Positions 42,592-53,773 of a stretch of 64,000 nucleotides of DNA are shown here, in pieces. The position numbers and the translations under genes are program-made. The notes beneath the pieces are model-generated. The model saw only the letters and a program-made list of their open reading frames with translations, had not been told where the DNA came from and ran no database searches. Each line of letters begins with the position of its first letter. Positions within the stretch are counted from its first letter, which is position 1. Source of the DNA: Streptomyces sp. NBC_01689 (lineage in GTDB: Bacteria; Actinomycetota; Actinomycetes; Streptomycetales; Streptomycetaceae); the NCBI RefSeq assembly GCF_036250675.1, contig NZ_CP109592.1:5208001-5272000 (forward strand), written 5' to 3'.

Positions 42592-42793
42592 GTCGCCCGT
42601 ACGCCGGTGCTTCCCGTCGATCCCTTCCGCCGGCTTCCGAGGGATGGCCGGGTCCTTCGGGAAGGTCCTCCGGCACACGCCCCGGGCACGGACCCTCATC
42701 ACGCGACGCGGACACGCGCTTTCGGCACATGTGCGGGGCGGGCGGCGGATCGTGGACACCTCGGGCGGATCACGGGTCGGGCGGACATACGAG

Positions 42794-42823
42794 AAAGACC
42801 CCGGTCGACTGACCGGGGTCTTT
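42794..42823 (-). terminator. Terminator of the two tRNA-Gly genes
   Basis: AAAGACCCCGGTC / GACCGGGGTCTTT, a perfect 13-bp stem with a 4-nt loop. Confidence 0.8.
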
Positions 42824-42832
42824 ACTTCCTGG

Positions 42833-42905
42833 AGCGGACGACGAGGCTCGAACTCGCGACCTCAACCTTGGCAAGGTTGCGCTCTACCAACTGAGCTACG
42901 TCCGC
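42833..42905 (-). tRNA. tRNA-Gly (anticodon GCC), copy 2
   Basis: 73 nt. Same acceptor, D-arm and anticodon arm as copy 1; the T-stem is CGAGT/CGAGCC instead of CCAGT/ACCTGG. CCA is not encoded. It lies 67 nt downstream of tRNA-Gly(TCC), probably co-transcribed. Confidence 0.95.
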
Positions 42906-42972
42906 ATTTTCTCCCGACCGGCTTTCACCGATCGGTGCGAGCACCACCCTACCTGATCGATAAGGGTTGCAG

Positions 42973-43044
42973 AGCGGGTGACAGGAATTGCACACTGCGC
43001 CTTCCCCCTGGAAGGGGGATGTTCTGCTACTGAACTACACCCGC
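42973..43044 (-). tRNA. tRNA-Gly (anticodon TCC)
   Basis: 72 nt. Acceptor GCGGGTG/CACCCGC, anticodon loop CTTCCAG (TCC, reads GGA/GGG). The T-loop is GTGCAATTC rather than GTTCAAATC, a slight deviation. Confidence 0.9.
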
Positions 43045-43212
43045 GTGACTCCTCGGGGTTCGGGCCTTTCGGCCTTGCCCCTCGGCGTGTTCCAGACTGT
43101 AGCTGATCACCTGGGGGTCTGCGCAAGTCGGTTGCCGCGGGGGGCCGCTGACGGGCCCTCGTGGGCACCCCCGGCGGTGGGGGGCGCCCCGGCGCGAGGA
43201 GGGGCGCGGGCC

Positions 43213-43530
43213 TCAGTGGGCCTCGGCGAACGCCTCGTAGACCTTCTTGGGGATGCGGCCGCGCGGCGGCACGTCCAGCTTGTTGGAGCGGGCCCAGGCG
43301 CGGACCGCGGCCGGGTCGGGCGTCAACGCGGTGTGCGTGTAGGCCTTCCCGGACTTCGACCGCTTGCGGCCGGCCTCGACGTAGGGCGCGAGGACCTTAC
43401 GCAGTTTCTTGGCATTGGTTGGATTGAGGTCGATCTCGTACGACTTGCCGTCGAGTCCGAAGGCGATCGTCTCCGCCGCTTCCGAGCCGTCGATGTCGTC
43501 AAAGAGAGTGACCACGACACGCTGCGCCAC
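43213..43530 (-). CDS. lsrL: Lsr2-family nucleoid-associated protein (LsrL)
   Basis: 105 aa. N-terminal dimerisation domain (MAQRVVVTLFDDIDGSEAAE) and C-terminal DNA-binding domain with the AT-minor-groove motif RGRIP (PPRGRIPKKVYEAFAEAH). Lsr2 proteins silence AT-rich, often horizontally acquired, DNA. Streptomyces has two; this one beside purS corresponds by position to the minor paralogue LsrL. The GTG at 43530 has AAGGGA upstream. It is divergent from purS with an AT-rich 361-bp gap, which may bind the protein itself. Confidence 0.9.
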   Translation of the reverse strand: MAQRVVVTLFDDIDGSEAAETIAFGLDGKSYEIDLNPTNAKKLRKVLAPYVEAGRKRSKSGKAYTHTALTPDPAAVRAWARSNKLDVPPRGRIPKKVYEAFAEAH

Positions 43531-43891
43531 GAATATCGGTCCCTTCGTGCGACACCTCTGCGATCACGCCCCATGACGTGCGTGGACGTCACGGAGTTGT
43601 CGGGGAGATGTCGACTGTCCGGCTGTTATTGGGCAAAGTATCGGCTATTGCCAATTCCTTTGTACAGTGCCGGGCATTGCATTGTGAAGTCCGACTAAAT
43701 CCTTCCGCGTGTCCGGAGGCAATGGGGTCCCACCGCTCTTCAGCGGTTTTTCCCAGGATTTTCCGTGCGGGCCCCCGTGCCGATGCGAGATCGTGATCGG
43801 GGTCACGTACGATTCTACGAATCTACGCGGGTAGAAATTTTGTACGGGTAGTCTGAAGGGACCTGCTCAGCACCACACACCGGGAGTGCCA
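43531..43891. other. lsrL-purS intergenic region
   Basis: 361 bp, low in G+C for this genome. It contains GATTC-TAC-GAATC (43811-43823), a direct repeat CGGGTAG before purS (about 43828 and 43845), and GGCAA/TTGCC inverted repeats near 43632-43653. It probably holds both divergent promoters. Confidence 0.5.
43626..43654 (-). promoter_or_regulatory. Candidate lsrL promoter
   Basis: On the minus strand TTGGCA (-35; 43649-43654) and CAATAA (-10; 43626-43631) are 17 bp apart. The start site would be near 43619, leaving a leader of about 90 nt. Confidence 0.5.
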
Positions 43892-44158
43892 GTGGCACGC
43901 GTCGTAGTCGACGTCATGCTCAAGCCGGAGATCCTCGACCCCCAGGGCCAGGCGGTGCAGCGTGCACTGCCGCGTCTCGGTTTCGAAGGCGTCTCCGACG
44001 TACGTCAGGGAAAGCGATTCGAACTGGAAGTGGACGGACCGGTCGACGACGCCGCGCTCGCCCGCATCCGTGAACTGGCGGAATCCTTCCTCGCCAACAC
44101 CGTGATCGAGGACTTCACCGTGAAGGTGGAGGACGAGAAGGTGGAGGCAGGAAAGTGA
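43892..44158 (+). CDS. purS: FGAM synthase subunit PurS
   Basis: 88 aa, complete PurS ([20 protein letters not shown], then [19 protein letters not shown]). It forms a dimer that bridges PurQ and PurL. The GTG at 43892 is chosen for GGGAG 5 nt upstream. The stop overlaps the purQ GTG (GTGA). Confidence 0.95.
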   Translation: MARVVVDVMLKPEILDPQGQAVQRALPRLGFEGVSDVRQGKRFELEVDGPVDDAALARIRELAESFLANTVIEDFTVKVEDEKVEAGK

Positions 44159-44831
44159 CCGCTCGTATTGGGGTCGTCACTTTTCCGGGCAGCCTCGACG
44201 ACCGTGACACCCAGCGCGCGATCCGGCTCGCGGGCGCCGAACCCGTCGCCCTCTGGCACAAGGACAAGGACCTCAAGCAGGTCGACGCCGTGGTGCTGCC
44301 GGGCGGATTCTCGTACGGCGACTATCTGCGGGCCGGCGCCATCTCGCGCTTCTCGCCCGTGATGGAGACCGTGATCGACCAGGCGAAGGCCGGACTGCCG
44401 GTGCTCGGCATCTGCAACGGCTTCCAGGTCCTCACCGAGGCGCACCTCCTCCCCGGCGCGATGCTGGGCAACAACCACCTCCACTTCATCTGCCGCGACC
44501 AGAAGCTGCGGGTGGAGAACGCGGGCACCTCCTGGACGGCCGAGTACACGTCCGGCCAGGAGATCCACATCCCGCTGAAGAACATGGACGGGCGGTACGT
44601 CGCCGACGAGCGCACGCTCGACATGCTGGAGGCGGAGGGCCGGGTCGCGTTCCGTTACGTCGACGTCAACCCGAACGGCTCGCTGCGCGACATCGCCGGC
44701 ATCACGAACGAGGCGGGCAACGTCGTCGGTCTGATGCCGCACCCGGAGCACGCCGTCGAGCCCCTCGTCGGCTCCGGCCGCACCGACGGCCTCCCCTTCT
44801 TCACCTCGATCCTCAAGAAGCTGGTCACCGC

Positions 44832-44835
<4 letters not shown>
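44155..44835 (+). CDS. purQ: FGAM synthase subunit PurQ (glutaminase)
   Basis: 226 aa class I glutamine amidotransferase supplying ammonia to PurL. Cys in [11 protein letters not shown], His/Glu in [14 protein letters not shown], and [13 protein letters not shown] at the start. It overlaps both neighbours by 4 bp, so purSQL is translated as a unit. Confidence 0.97.
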
Positions 44836-47108
<2,273 letters not shown>

Positions 47109-47132
47109 CACCGGAGCCCTCGGAGCCCTCGG

Positions 47133-47164
47133 GGCCCCGGCCGGGAGGAATCCCGGCCGGGGCC
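47133..47164 (+). terminator. purSQL terminator
   Basis: GGCCCCGGCCGGGA / TCCCGGCCGGGGCC, a perfect 14-bp stem with a GGAA loop, then CTTCG. Confidence 0.8.
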
Positions 47165-47217
47165 TTCGCACGCCCGTGCCCACCGAGCGCGGCCCCCCAC
47201 CGCCTACCCTGGGGATC

Positions 47218-48051
47218 ATGCCTCCGGCCAGGAAACGCGCCCGCGCCTACGACCCCGTCAAGACCCGCGCGGCGGTGCTCGCGCAGTTCGCCCATGTGCG
47301 CGACGGCGTACGCGGCCTCGACGAGGAGCGGCTGGCGCGCCCCTCGGGCCTCGGGGACTGGAGCGTGCGGGAACTGGCCGCGCACGTCACGACGGCCCTG
47401 GAGAACGTCAGCCGGGGCCTCGACCAGCCGGAACCCGCGGGCCGGGAAGTCGCGCTGCTCGACTGGCCGCTCGCCACCGCCGGACGGGCGGACGACATCG
47501 CCGCCGGCACGCGCCGGCTGGCCGCGGACCACCCCGACCTGGACGCGCTCTACGCCCGCGTCGGGGAGCGGTTCGCCGAACAGCTGGCCGCCGCCCCCGA
47601 CGGGCGGCCGCTCGCCACCCTCCGCCGCACCGCCGGTTCCACCGCGGAGGCCGGCGCCCCCACCGGCGCCATGACCCTCGCCGACTACCTCGTCACGCGC
47701 ACGGTTGAGCTCGTCGTGCACACCGACGACCTGAACCGCGCCGCCGGGACCGACATCCCCTTCGACCGGCAGGCCCTGGCGACCTGCACCCGGCTGCTCG
47801 CCGACGCGCTCGCCGCGAAGGCGCCCGGCGCGTCGACGGAGGTGCGGATCCCGCCGTACGCCGTCGTGCAGTGCGTGGAGGGCCCCCGGCACACCCGGGG
47901 CACGCCGCCCAACGTCGTCGAGACGGACCCGCTGACCTGGATCCGGCTCGCGACGGGACGGACGGACTGGCGGACGGCGCTGGACGAGGCCAGGGTCGCC
48001 GCGAGCGGGGAGCGGGCGGACCTCGGCCCGCTGCTGCCGCTCATGGGCTGA
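47218..48051 (+). CDS. Maleylpyruvate isomerase/DinB-like protein (mycothiol-type)
   Basis: 277 aa of the actinobacterial TIGR03083-like family. N-terminal DinB-like helical bundle (RPSGLGDWSVRELAAHVTTA with the metal-site His of AAHV), then YLVTRTVELVVHTDDLNRA with a second His, and a C-terminal SCP2-like small domain (ETDPLTWIRLATGRTDWR). Relatives bind zinc and mycothiol. The ATG at 47218 lies 9 nt after TACCCT, so it may be leaderless. Confidence 0.8.
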   Translation: MPPARKRARAYDPVKTRAAVLAQFAHVRDGVRGLDEERLARPSGLGDWSVRELAAHVTTALENVSRGLDQPEPAGREVALLDWPLATAGRADDIAAGTRRLAADHPDLDALYARVGERFAEQLAAAPDGRPLATLRRTAGSTAEAGAPTGAMTLADYLVTRTVELVVHTDDLNRAAGTDIPFDRQALATCTRLLADALAAKAPGASTEVRIPPYAVVQCVEGPRHTRGTPPNVVETDPLTWIRLATGRTDWRTALDEARVAASGERADLGPLLPLMG

Positions 48052-48129
48052 CCGGCGCCCGCACGCCGCCGCGACGGGCTCCCGCCGGCCCGGGGGAACC
48101 GACCACCCCACCCGTCCCGTCCCATCGCC

Positions 48130-48921
48130 ATGGACAAGCAGCGACTGACCCTCAGCGTCCTGACCCTGCTTCCGCTCGCCGTGGCCTGTGGCACCGGGAC
48201 GGACCCGTCGTCCGTCGGCGTGGCAGGGGACGGTGGTGTCACCGGTGTCCACTGGAACGTCGACAGCCTCACCGTCGACGGGCGGACCACCCGCTCGCCG
48301 GGCGGCGCCTATCTGCGGATCGACCGGGACGGCCGGGTCAGCGGCAACCTCGGCTGCAACGGCTTCGGAGCGACGGCCACCGTCCGGGGCGACCGCCTCG
48401 ACCTCGGCTCCCTGCGGACGACGGAGATGGCCTGCGGGAAGACCCCGATGGCCTTCGAGGAGGGTCTGGCCCGCGCCTTCGACGGGGACACGCTCACCAC
48501 CGCGGTCGAGGGCGACGGCCTCACCCTCACCACCCACGCAGGCGACCGCGTCGCCCTCACCAGGGAGGCGGACGCCCCCCTCCTGGGCACGAAGTGGACC
48601 ATCACGTCCGTGGGCGGCGGCGACGTGGCCGGGTCCCTGCCCGCCGGAGCCTCCGCGTACCTCGTCCTGGACGGGCACCGGGGATCGCTTTCCGGCCGCC
48701 TCGGCTGCAACAGCGTGTCCGCGAAGGCCACCGTCCGCGACGGACATATCACCCTCGGCGCCCCCAGGACCACCCGGATGGTGTGCGACGCCTCACTCAT
48801 GGACACCGAGCGGACGCTGCTGCGCCTCTTCGACGGCACGGTGGACTACGTGCTGGATCACCGCAGCCTCGCTCTGACCAGCGCAAACGGCACGCAGGTG
48901 ACGGCGGTCGCCGAGGAGTGA
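48130..48921 (+). CDS. Lipoprotein with two META domains
   Basis: 263 aa. Signal peptide with lipobox LAVAC (Cys20). Two META (HslJ-like) domains at about 38-145 and 150-262: GRVSGNLGCNGFGATATVRG with TTEMACGK, and GSLSGRLGCNSVSAKATVRD with TTRMVCDA. Each repeat has the conserved GCN and MxC cysteines, likely a disulphide. HslJ relatives are envelope stress proteins. No regulator nearby. Confidence 0.88.
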   Translation: MDKQRLTLSVLTLLPLAVACGTGTDPSSVGVAGDGGVTGVHWNVDSLTVDGRTTRSPGGAYLRIDRDGRVSGNLGCNGFGATATVRGDRLDLGSLRTTEMACGKTPMAFEEGLARAFDGDTLTTAVEGDGLTLTTHAGDRVALTREADAPLLGTKWTITSVGGGDVAGSLPAGASAYLVLDGHRGSLSGRLGCNSVSAKATVRDGHITLGAPRTTRMVCDASLMDTERTLLRLFDGTVDYVLDHRSLALTSANGTQVTAVAEE

Positions 48922-48969
48922 GCCGTTCCGGGCCCGTATCCCCAATTCGGACCAGTGGTCGATCTCGCC

Positions 48970-48975
48970 TACACT
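48970..48975 (+). promoter_or_regulatory. Probable -10 of leaderless purF mRNA
   Basis: TACACT ends 7 nt before the purF GTG with no RBS in between. Confidence 0.6.
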
Positions 48976-48982
48976 CGGTGTC

Positions 48983-50509
48983 GTGCCACGTGGTGACGGT
49001 CGACTCAATCATGATCTGCTCCCCGGCGAGAAAGGCCCCCAGGACGCTTGCGGCGTCTTCGGAGTCTGGGCCCCGGGTGAAGAGGTCGCCAAGCTCACTT
49101 ACTTCGGGCTCTACGCCCTCCAGCATCGAGGCCAGGAATCCGCGGGTATCGCGGTCAGCAACGGCTCCCAGATCCTCGTCTTCAAGGACATGGGTCTCGT
49201 CTCCCAGGTCTTCGACGAGACCTCGCTCGGTTCGCTCCAGGGTCATATCGCGGTCGGTCACGCCCGCTACTCGACCACCGGCGCCTCCGTATGGGAGAAC
49301 GCCCAGCCGACGTTCCGTGCCACCGCGCACGGCTCCATCGCGCTCGGCCACAACGGCAACCTGGTCAACACGGCGCAGCTCGCCGAGATGGTCGCCGACC
49401 TCCCCAAGCAGGACGGCCGCACCACCCGGGTGGCCGCCACCAACGACACGGACCTGCTCACCGCGCTGCTCGCGGCCCAGGTCGACGACGACGGCAAGCC
49501 GCTGACCGTCGAGGAGGCCTCCGCGAGGGTCCTCCCGCAGGTCAAGGGCGCCTTCAGCCTCGTCTTCATGAACGAGCACACCCTGTACGCGGCCCGCGAC
49601 CCGCAGGGCATCCGTCCGCTGGTCCTCGGCCGGCTGGAGCGCGGCTGGGTGGTCGCCTCCGAGTCCGCCGCCCTCGACATCTGCGGCGCCGCGTACGTCC
49701 GGGAGATCGAGCCGGGCGAGTTCGTCGCCATCGACGAGAACGGCCTGCGGACCTCCCGATTCGCGGAAGCGAAGCCCAAGGGCTGTGTCTTCGAGTACGT
49801 CTACCTGGCCCGTCCGGACACGGACATCGCCGGCCGGAACGTCTATCTGTCGCGTGTCGAGATGGGCCGCAAGCTCGCCGCGGAAGCCCCGGTCGAGGCC
49901 GATCTGGTGATAGCGACCCCGGAGTCCGGGACGCCCGCCGCCATCGGTTACGCGGAGGCCAGCGGCATCCCCTTCGGCGCGGGTCTGGTGAAGAACGCCT
50001 ACGTGGGCCGGACCTTCATCCAGCCCTCGCAGACCATCCGGCAGCTGGGCATCCGTCTGAAGCTGAATCCCCTGAAGGAAGTCATCAAGGGGAAGCGGCT
50101 GGTCGTCGTCGACGACTCGATCGTTCGCGGCAACACCCAGCGCGCGCTGGTGCGCATGCTGCGCGAGGCCGGCGCCGCCGAGGTCCACATCCGGATCTCG
50201 TCCCCGCCCGTGAAGTGGCCCTGCTTCTTCGGCATCGACTTCGCGACCCGCGCCGAGCTGATCGCGAACGGCATGACCATCGAGGAGATCGGCACCTCGC
50301 TCGGCGCCGACTCGCTCTCGTACATCTCCCTCGACGGCATGATCGAGGCCACCACCATCGACAAGCCGAACCTGTGCCGCGCCTGCTTCGACGGCGAGTA
50401 CCCGATGGAGCTTCCCGACCCCGAACTGCTCGGCAAGCAGCTCCTGGAGACCGAGCTGGCCGCGGGTCCCGCAGCCACGGCCGCGGCTGACGCCATCCGT
50501 CGCCCGTAA
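48983..50509 (+). CDS. purF: Amidophosphoribosyltransferase
   Basis: 508 aa, first committed step of purine synthesis. Residues 1-22 are a propeptide removed to expose Cys23 (PQDACGVFGVW), the glutaminase nucleophile. PRPP site RLVVVDDSIVRGNTQRALV. Four cysteines of a [4Fe-4S] cluster appear conserved (GCVFEYVY, WPCFFGID, CRACF), so it is the Bacillus-type enzyme. The GTG seems leaderless. It is followed after 43 bp by purM. Confidence 0.97.
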   Translation: MPRGDGRLNHDLLPGEKGPQDACGVFGVWAPGEEVAKLTYFGLYALQHRGQESAGIAVSNGSQILVFKDMGLVSQVFDETSLGSLQGHIAVGHARYSTTGASVWENAQPTFRATAHGSIALGHNGNLVNTAQLAEMVADLPKQDGRTTRVAATNDTDLLTALLAAQVDDDGKPLTVEEASARVLPQVKGAFSLVFMNEHTLYAARDPQGIRPLVLGRLERGWVVASESAALDICGAAYVREIEPGEFVAIDENGLRTSRFAEAKPKGCVFEYVYLARPDTDIAGRNVYLSRVEMGRKLAAEAPVEADLVIATPESGTPAAIGYAEASGIPFGAGLVKNAYVGRTFIQPSQTIRQLGIRLKLNPLKEVIKGKRLVVVDDSIVRGNTQRALVRMLREAGAAEVHIRISSPPVKWPCFFGIDFATRAELIANGMTIEEIGTSLGADSLSYISLDGMIEATTIDKPNLCRACFDGEYPMELPDPELLGKQLLETELAAGPAATAAADAIRRP

Positions 50510-50552
50510 GTGCCGCAGAGCCCCGTTTCACCAACCCGAAAGATCCCAGGCA

Positions 50553-51653
50553 ATGTCTTCTGTCTCTGATCAGTCGTCTCCGGCGGCGGGCCGCCCCTCC
50601 GGTGCCTCCTACGCGGCCGCCGGCGTCGACATCGAAGCGGGCGACCGCGCCGTGGAGCTGATGAAGGAGTGGGTGAGGAAGACGCAGCGCCCCGAGGTCC
50701 TCGGCGGCCTCGGCGGCTTCGCCGGCCTCTTCGACGCCTCCGCCCTGAAGCGGTACGAGCGCCCGCTGCTCGCCTCCGCCACGGACGGCGTGGGCACCAA
50801 GGTCGACCTGGCCCGACAGCTCGGCGTGTACGACTCCATCGGCCACGACCTGGTCGCCATGGTCATGGACGACATCGTGGTGTGCGGCGCCGAGCCGCTC
50901 TTCATGACCGACTACATCTGTGTCGGCAAGGTCCACCCGGAACGCGTCGCGGCCATCGTGAAGGGCATCGCCGAGGGCTGCGTCCTCGCGGGCTGTGCCC
51001 TGGTGGGCGGCGAGACGGCGGAACACCCGGGCCTGCTGGGTCCGGACGACTTCGATGTCGCGGGCGCCGGTACCGGCGTGGTCGAGGCCGACCGGCTGCT
51101 CGGGGCGGACCGTATCCGCTCCGGGGACGCGGTGATCGCCATGGCCGCCTCCGGACTTCACTCGAACGGGTACTCCCTCGTCCGGCACGTCCTCTTCGAG
51201 CGGGCGAGCCTCAGCCTCGACCAGCACATCGAGGAGTTCGGCCGGTCGCTCGGCGAGGAGCTGCTGGAGCCCACCAAGATCTACTCGCTGGACTGTCTGG
51301 CGCTCACCCGGACCACCGAGGTGCACGCCTTCAGCCACGTCACCGGCGGCGGTCTCGCGGCGAACCTGGCCCGGGTGATCCCGGACGGTCTGCACGCGAT
51401 CGTCGACCGCGAGACCTGGACCCCGGCGCCCGTCTTCGACCTGGTCGGCCGGACCGGCGAGGTCGAACGGCTGGAGCTGGAGAAGACGCTGAACATGGGC
51501 GTCGGCATGATCGCGATCGTCCCCGAGGAATCGGCGGACGCGGCGCTCGCCACCCTCGGGGACCGCGGTGTGGACGCCTGGATCGCCGGTGAGATCACCG
51601 AGCGCGGCGAGCACACGACAGGCGCGGCCCTGATCGGCGACTACGCGAGCTGA
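50553..51653 (+). CDS. purM: AIR synthetase
   Basis: 366 aa. ATP-dependent ring closure of FGAM to AIR. LLASATDGVGTKVDLARQLG, the metal-binding MDDIVVCGAEPLFMTDYI and HVTGGGLAANLARVIPDG are all present. An N-terminal extension of about 20 residues is variable. It probably shares a transcript with purF. Confidence 0.97.
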   Translation: MSSVSDQSSPAAGRPSGASYAAAGVDIEAGDRAVELMKEWVRKTQRPEVLGGLGGFAGLFDASALKRYERPLLASATDGVGTKVDLARQLGVYDSIGHDLVAMVMDDIVVCGAEPLFMTDYICVGKVHPERVAAIVKGIAEGCVLAGCALVGGETAEHPGLLGPDDFDVAGAGTGVVEADRLLGADRIRSGDAVIAMAASGLHSNGYSLVRHVLFERASLSLDQHIEEFGRSLGEELLEPTKIYSLDCLALTRTTEVHAFSHVTGGGLAANLARVIPDGLHAIVDRETWTPAPVFDLVGRTGEVERLELEKTLNMGVGMIAIVPEESADAALATLGDRGVDAWIAGEITERGEHTTGAALIGDYAS

Positions 51654-51673
51654 TGCCCGCCGGGCAGCACAAA

Positions 51674-51705
51674 ACCCGGTCCGGCGCTGCTGCACCGGAC
51701 CGGGT
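51674..51705. terminator. Terminator between purM and DUF3073 gene
   Basis: ACCCGGTCCGG / CCGGACCGGGT, an 11-bp stem with a 10-nt loop, 20 bp past the purM stop. Confidence 0.7.
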
Positions 51706-51726
51706 GAAGTGCGGTTCTCGTCAGAA

Positions 51727-51781
51727 TTCTGCCGACAGAACCCGCCGACGGATGACCGGCGGCGAAGATCTGTCGGCAGAA
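51727..51781. repeat. Long inverted repeat between convergent genes
   Basis: TTCTGCCGACA (51727-51737) and TGTCGGCAGAA (51771-51781) form a perfect 11-bp inverted repeat. CCGCC/GGCGG in the middle can pair as well, giving a stacked hairpin. Confidence 0.65.
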
Positions 51782-51839
51782 GTCCGCCCAGCTGAATCTG
51801 CTACGGGAGATCGCGGAATCCGCGAGGGACGCTGTTGCG

Positions 51840-52094
51840 TCAAGCGCCGCGACGTTGAGACTGGGGACCGGACTGGTCGTCCTCGTCCTCGTCGTCGTCG
51901 TTGTAGAGATCCGCGTACTGAGCGTACGGGTCGTCTTCCTCGTCGTCGTCCTCGAACGGCTCGCCATTCGGCGGCTGGCTCGAAGTCGAAGCGCCCAGCT
52001 CATTGGCCAGGCGCGAGAGGTCAGTCCCGCCGCTGCTGTACTTCAGCTGGCGGGCGACCTTCGTCTGCTTGGCCTTTGCCCGGCCGCGCCCCAT
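51840..52094 (-). CDS. DUF3073 protein
   Basis: 84 aa. The basic N-terminus MGRGRAKAKQTKVARQLKYS is the hallmark of this actinobacterial family. The C-terminus is highly acidic (DDDEEDDPYAQYADLYNDDD). Charge pattern suggests nucleic-acid or ribosome contact, but the role is unknown. The ATG at 52094 has GAGGGGG upstream. Confidence 0.88.
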   Translation of the reverse strand: MGRGRAKAKQTKVARQLKYSSGGTDLSRLANELGASTSSQPPNGEPFEDDDEEDDPYAQYADLYNDDDEDEDDQSGPQSQRRGA

Positions 52095-52439
52095 GGCTCG
52101 ACCCCCTCGGATACGGGGCTCGGTGGCCCCAGAGTCTTGACACGCGTTCATGATCTGGAACGGGCTCTCCGTGGAGAGACCGGTCCGTAGGGCTTCCACG
52201 GTACCTGAGCCCGCGCCCATACGGTACGTCGCCCGCAGGACGCGCCTTCGCCCAGAACCTGCGAGGTGCCCTGTCCCCGCTGGTCAACCGCGATTTTAAC
52301 CTCTTCTGGGCTCCCGACCCGCCGACAGGAGTGAGAGTTCTCTCCCAGTGTCCCCTCGGCGGGTCCCTGACAAGCAGCTGACAAGCGGCCGGCAAGCGGA
52401 AAATGAGCCGGAATAAGAGGTTCCGATTGTCCGGTTCCG
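52095..52439. other. Intergenic region, DUF3073 gene to vdh
   Basis: 345 bp. It holds the DUF3073 upstream region and, near 52316-52365, a long hairpin that probably ends vdh. CTGACAAGC occurs twice (about 52367 and 52378). Confidence 0.5.
52316..52365 (-). terminator. vdh terminator, long stem
   Basis: GACCCGCCGA (52316-52325) pairs with TCGGCGGGTC (52356-52365). The inner GAGAG-TT-CTCTC forms a second short stem. It lies 75 nt past the vdh stop. Confidence 0.6.
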
Positions 52440-53528
52440 TCAGCCGCGCAGCCGTGCCTCCGCCATCCGCTGCTCGGCGATCCGGTCGGCCGCGGCGGCC
52501 GGTGGAATCCCGTCCTCCTTCGCACGTGCGAATATGGCCAGCGTGGTGTCGAAGATCTTCGCGGCCTTCGCCCTGCACCGGTCGAAGTCGAAACCGTGGA
52601 GCTCGTCGGCGACCTGGATGACACCGCCCGCGTTCACGACGTAGTCCGGCGCGTACAGGATGCCGCGGTCCGCGAGGTCCTTCTCGACGCCCGGGTGCGC
52701 GAGCTGGTTGTTGGCGGCGCCGCACACGATCCGGGCCGTGAGGACCGGTACGGAGTGGTCGTCCAGGGCCCCGCCGAGCGCGCAGGGGGCGTAGATGTCT
52801 AGCCCCTCCACGCGGATCAGCGCCTCGGTGTCGGCGACGGCGGTGACCCCGGTCGGGTGCTTGTCCAGGATCCGGCGCACGGACTCGGGCCGCACGTCCG
52901 TGATGACGACCTCGGCGCCGTCCTGGCGCAGATGGTCCACGAGGTGGTGGCCCACCTTGCCGACGCCCGCGACACCCACCCTGCGGCCGCGCAGCGTCGG
53001 GTCGCCCCACAGGTGCTGGGCGCTCGCCCGCATGCCCTGGAAGACCCCGTAGGCGGTGAGCACCGACGAGTCGCCCGCGCCGCCGTTCTCCGGCGAACGG
53101 CCGGTCGTCCAGCGGTTCTCCCGGGCCACGACGTCCATGTCGGCGACGTAGGTGCCGACGTCGCAGGCGGTGACGTAACGCCCGCCCAGCGAGGCCACGA
53201 ACCGGCCGTAGGCCAGCAGCAGATCCTCGCTCTTGATCTGCTCGGGGTCGCCGATGATGACGGCCTTGCCGCCACCGTGGTCGAGACCGGCCATGGCGTT
53301 CTTGTACGACATCCCGCGCGAGAGGTTCAGCGCGTCGGCGACGGCCTCCTCCTCGCTCGCGTACGGGTAGAAACGCGTTCCGCCGAGGGCGGGGCCCAGG
53401 GCGGTGGAGTGGATGGCGATGACGGCCTTGAGGCCGCTGGACTGGTCCTGGCACAGCACGACTTGCTCATGACCCCCCTGATCCGAGTGGAACAGGGTGT
53501 GCAGGACGCCGTCGGTTACGTCGGTCAC
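52440..53528 (-). CDS. vdh: Valine (branched-chain amino acid) dehydrogenase
   Basis: 362 aa, Glu/Leu/Phe/Val dehydrogenase family. Catalytic Lys in [15 protein letters not shown], Rossmann motif [15 protein letters not shown], and C-terminal [20 protein letters not shown]. It deaminates valine with NAD+, feeding branched acyl-CoA starters for fatty acids and polyketides. The GTG at 53528 has GGGAG 9 nt upstream and gives a start ([20 protein letters not shown]) as in Streptomyces Vdh. Confidence 0.95.
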   Translation of the reverse strand: MTDVTDGVLHTLFHSDQGGHEQVVLCQDQSSGLKAVIAIHSTALGPALGGTRFYPYASEEEAVADALNLSRGMSYKNAMAGLDHGGGKAVIIGDPEQIKSEDLLLAYGRFVASLGGRYVTACDVGTYVADMDVVARENRWTTGRSPENGGAGDSSVLTAYGVFQGMRASAQHLWGDPTLRGRRVGVAGVGKVGHHLVDHLRQDGAEVVITDVRPESVRRILDKHPTGVTAVADTEALIRVEGLDIYAPCALGGALDDHSVPVLTARIVCGAANNQLAHPGVEKDLADRGILYAPDYVVNAGGVIQVADELHGFDFDRCRAKAAKIFDTTLAIFARAKEDGIPPAAAADRIAEQRMAEARLRG

Positions 53529-53773
53529 TGTGGTGACTCCCAGGTAAGTAGCGGCGGTTGAGGACGGTGCCCGTGCGGATGGCGGGCGCCCGTGGGCACG
53601 AGGGTAGAGCCTGTGCCCGGTCACCATCCGCGCAGTGTTCAGGATCACCTTCTCCCGGAGTACGTTTCCGCACGGCCGTGGGACGATCTGCTGTGTTTTC
53701 CCGGTCGCTCGTGCGCCGGTGGGACACGGTCCCGTCCGGGTTTCGTGTCCGGTCCGATGGGGAGGGAGCAGAG

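Larger units (their letters stand above)
42522..42832. other. Intergenic region upstream of the ABC operon
   Basis: 311 bp. It holds the operator palindromes near 42570 and the tRNA terminator at 42794-42823. No gene is seen. Confidence 0.5.

Noticed and set aside
38417..42905. Integrative element at tRNA-Gly
   Set aside because: No integrase, excisionase, or plasmid-transfer gene; only the flanking tRNA repeats, listed as a weak finding.
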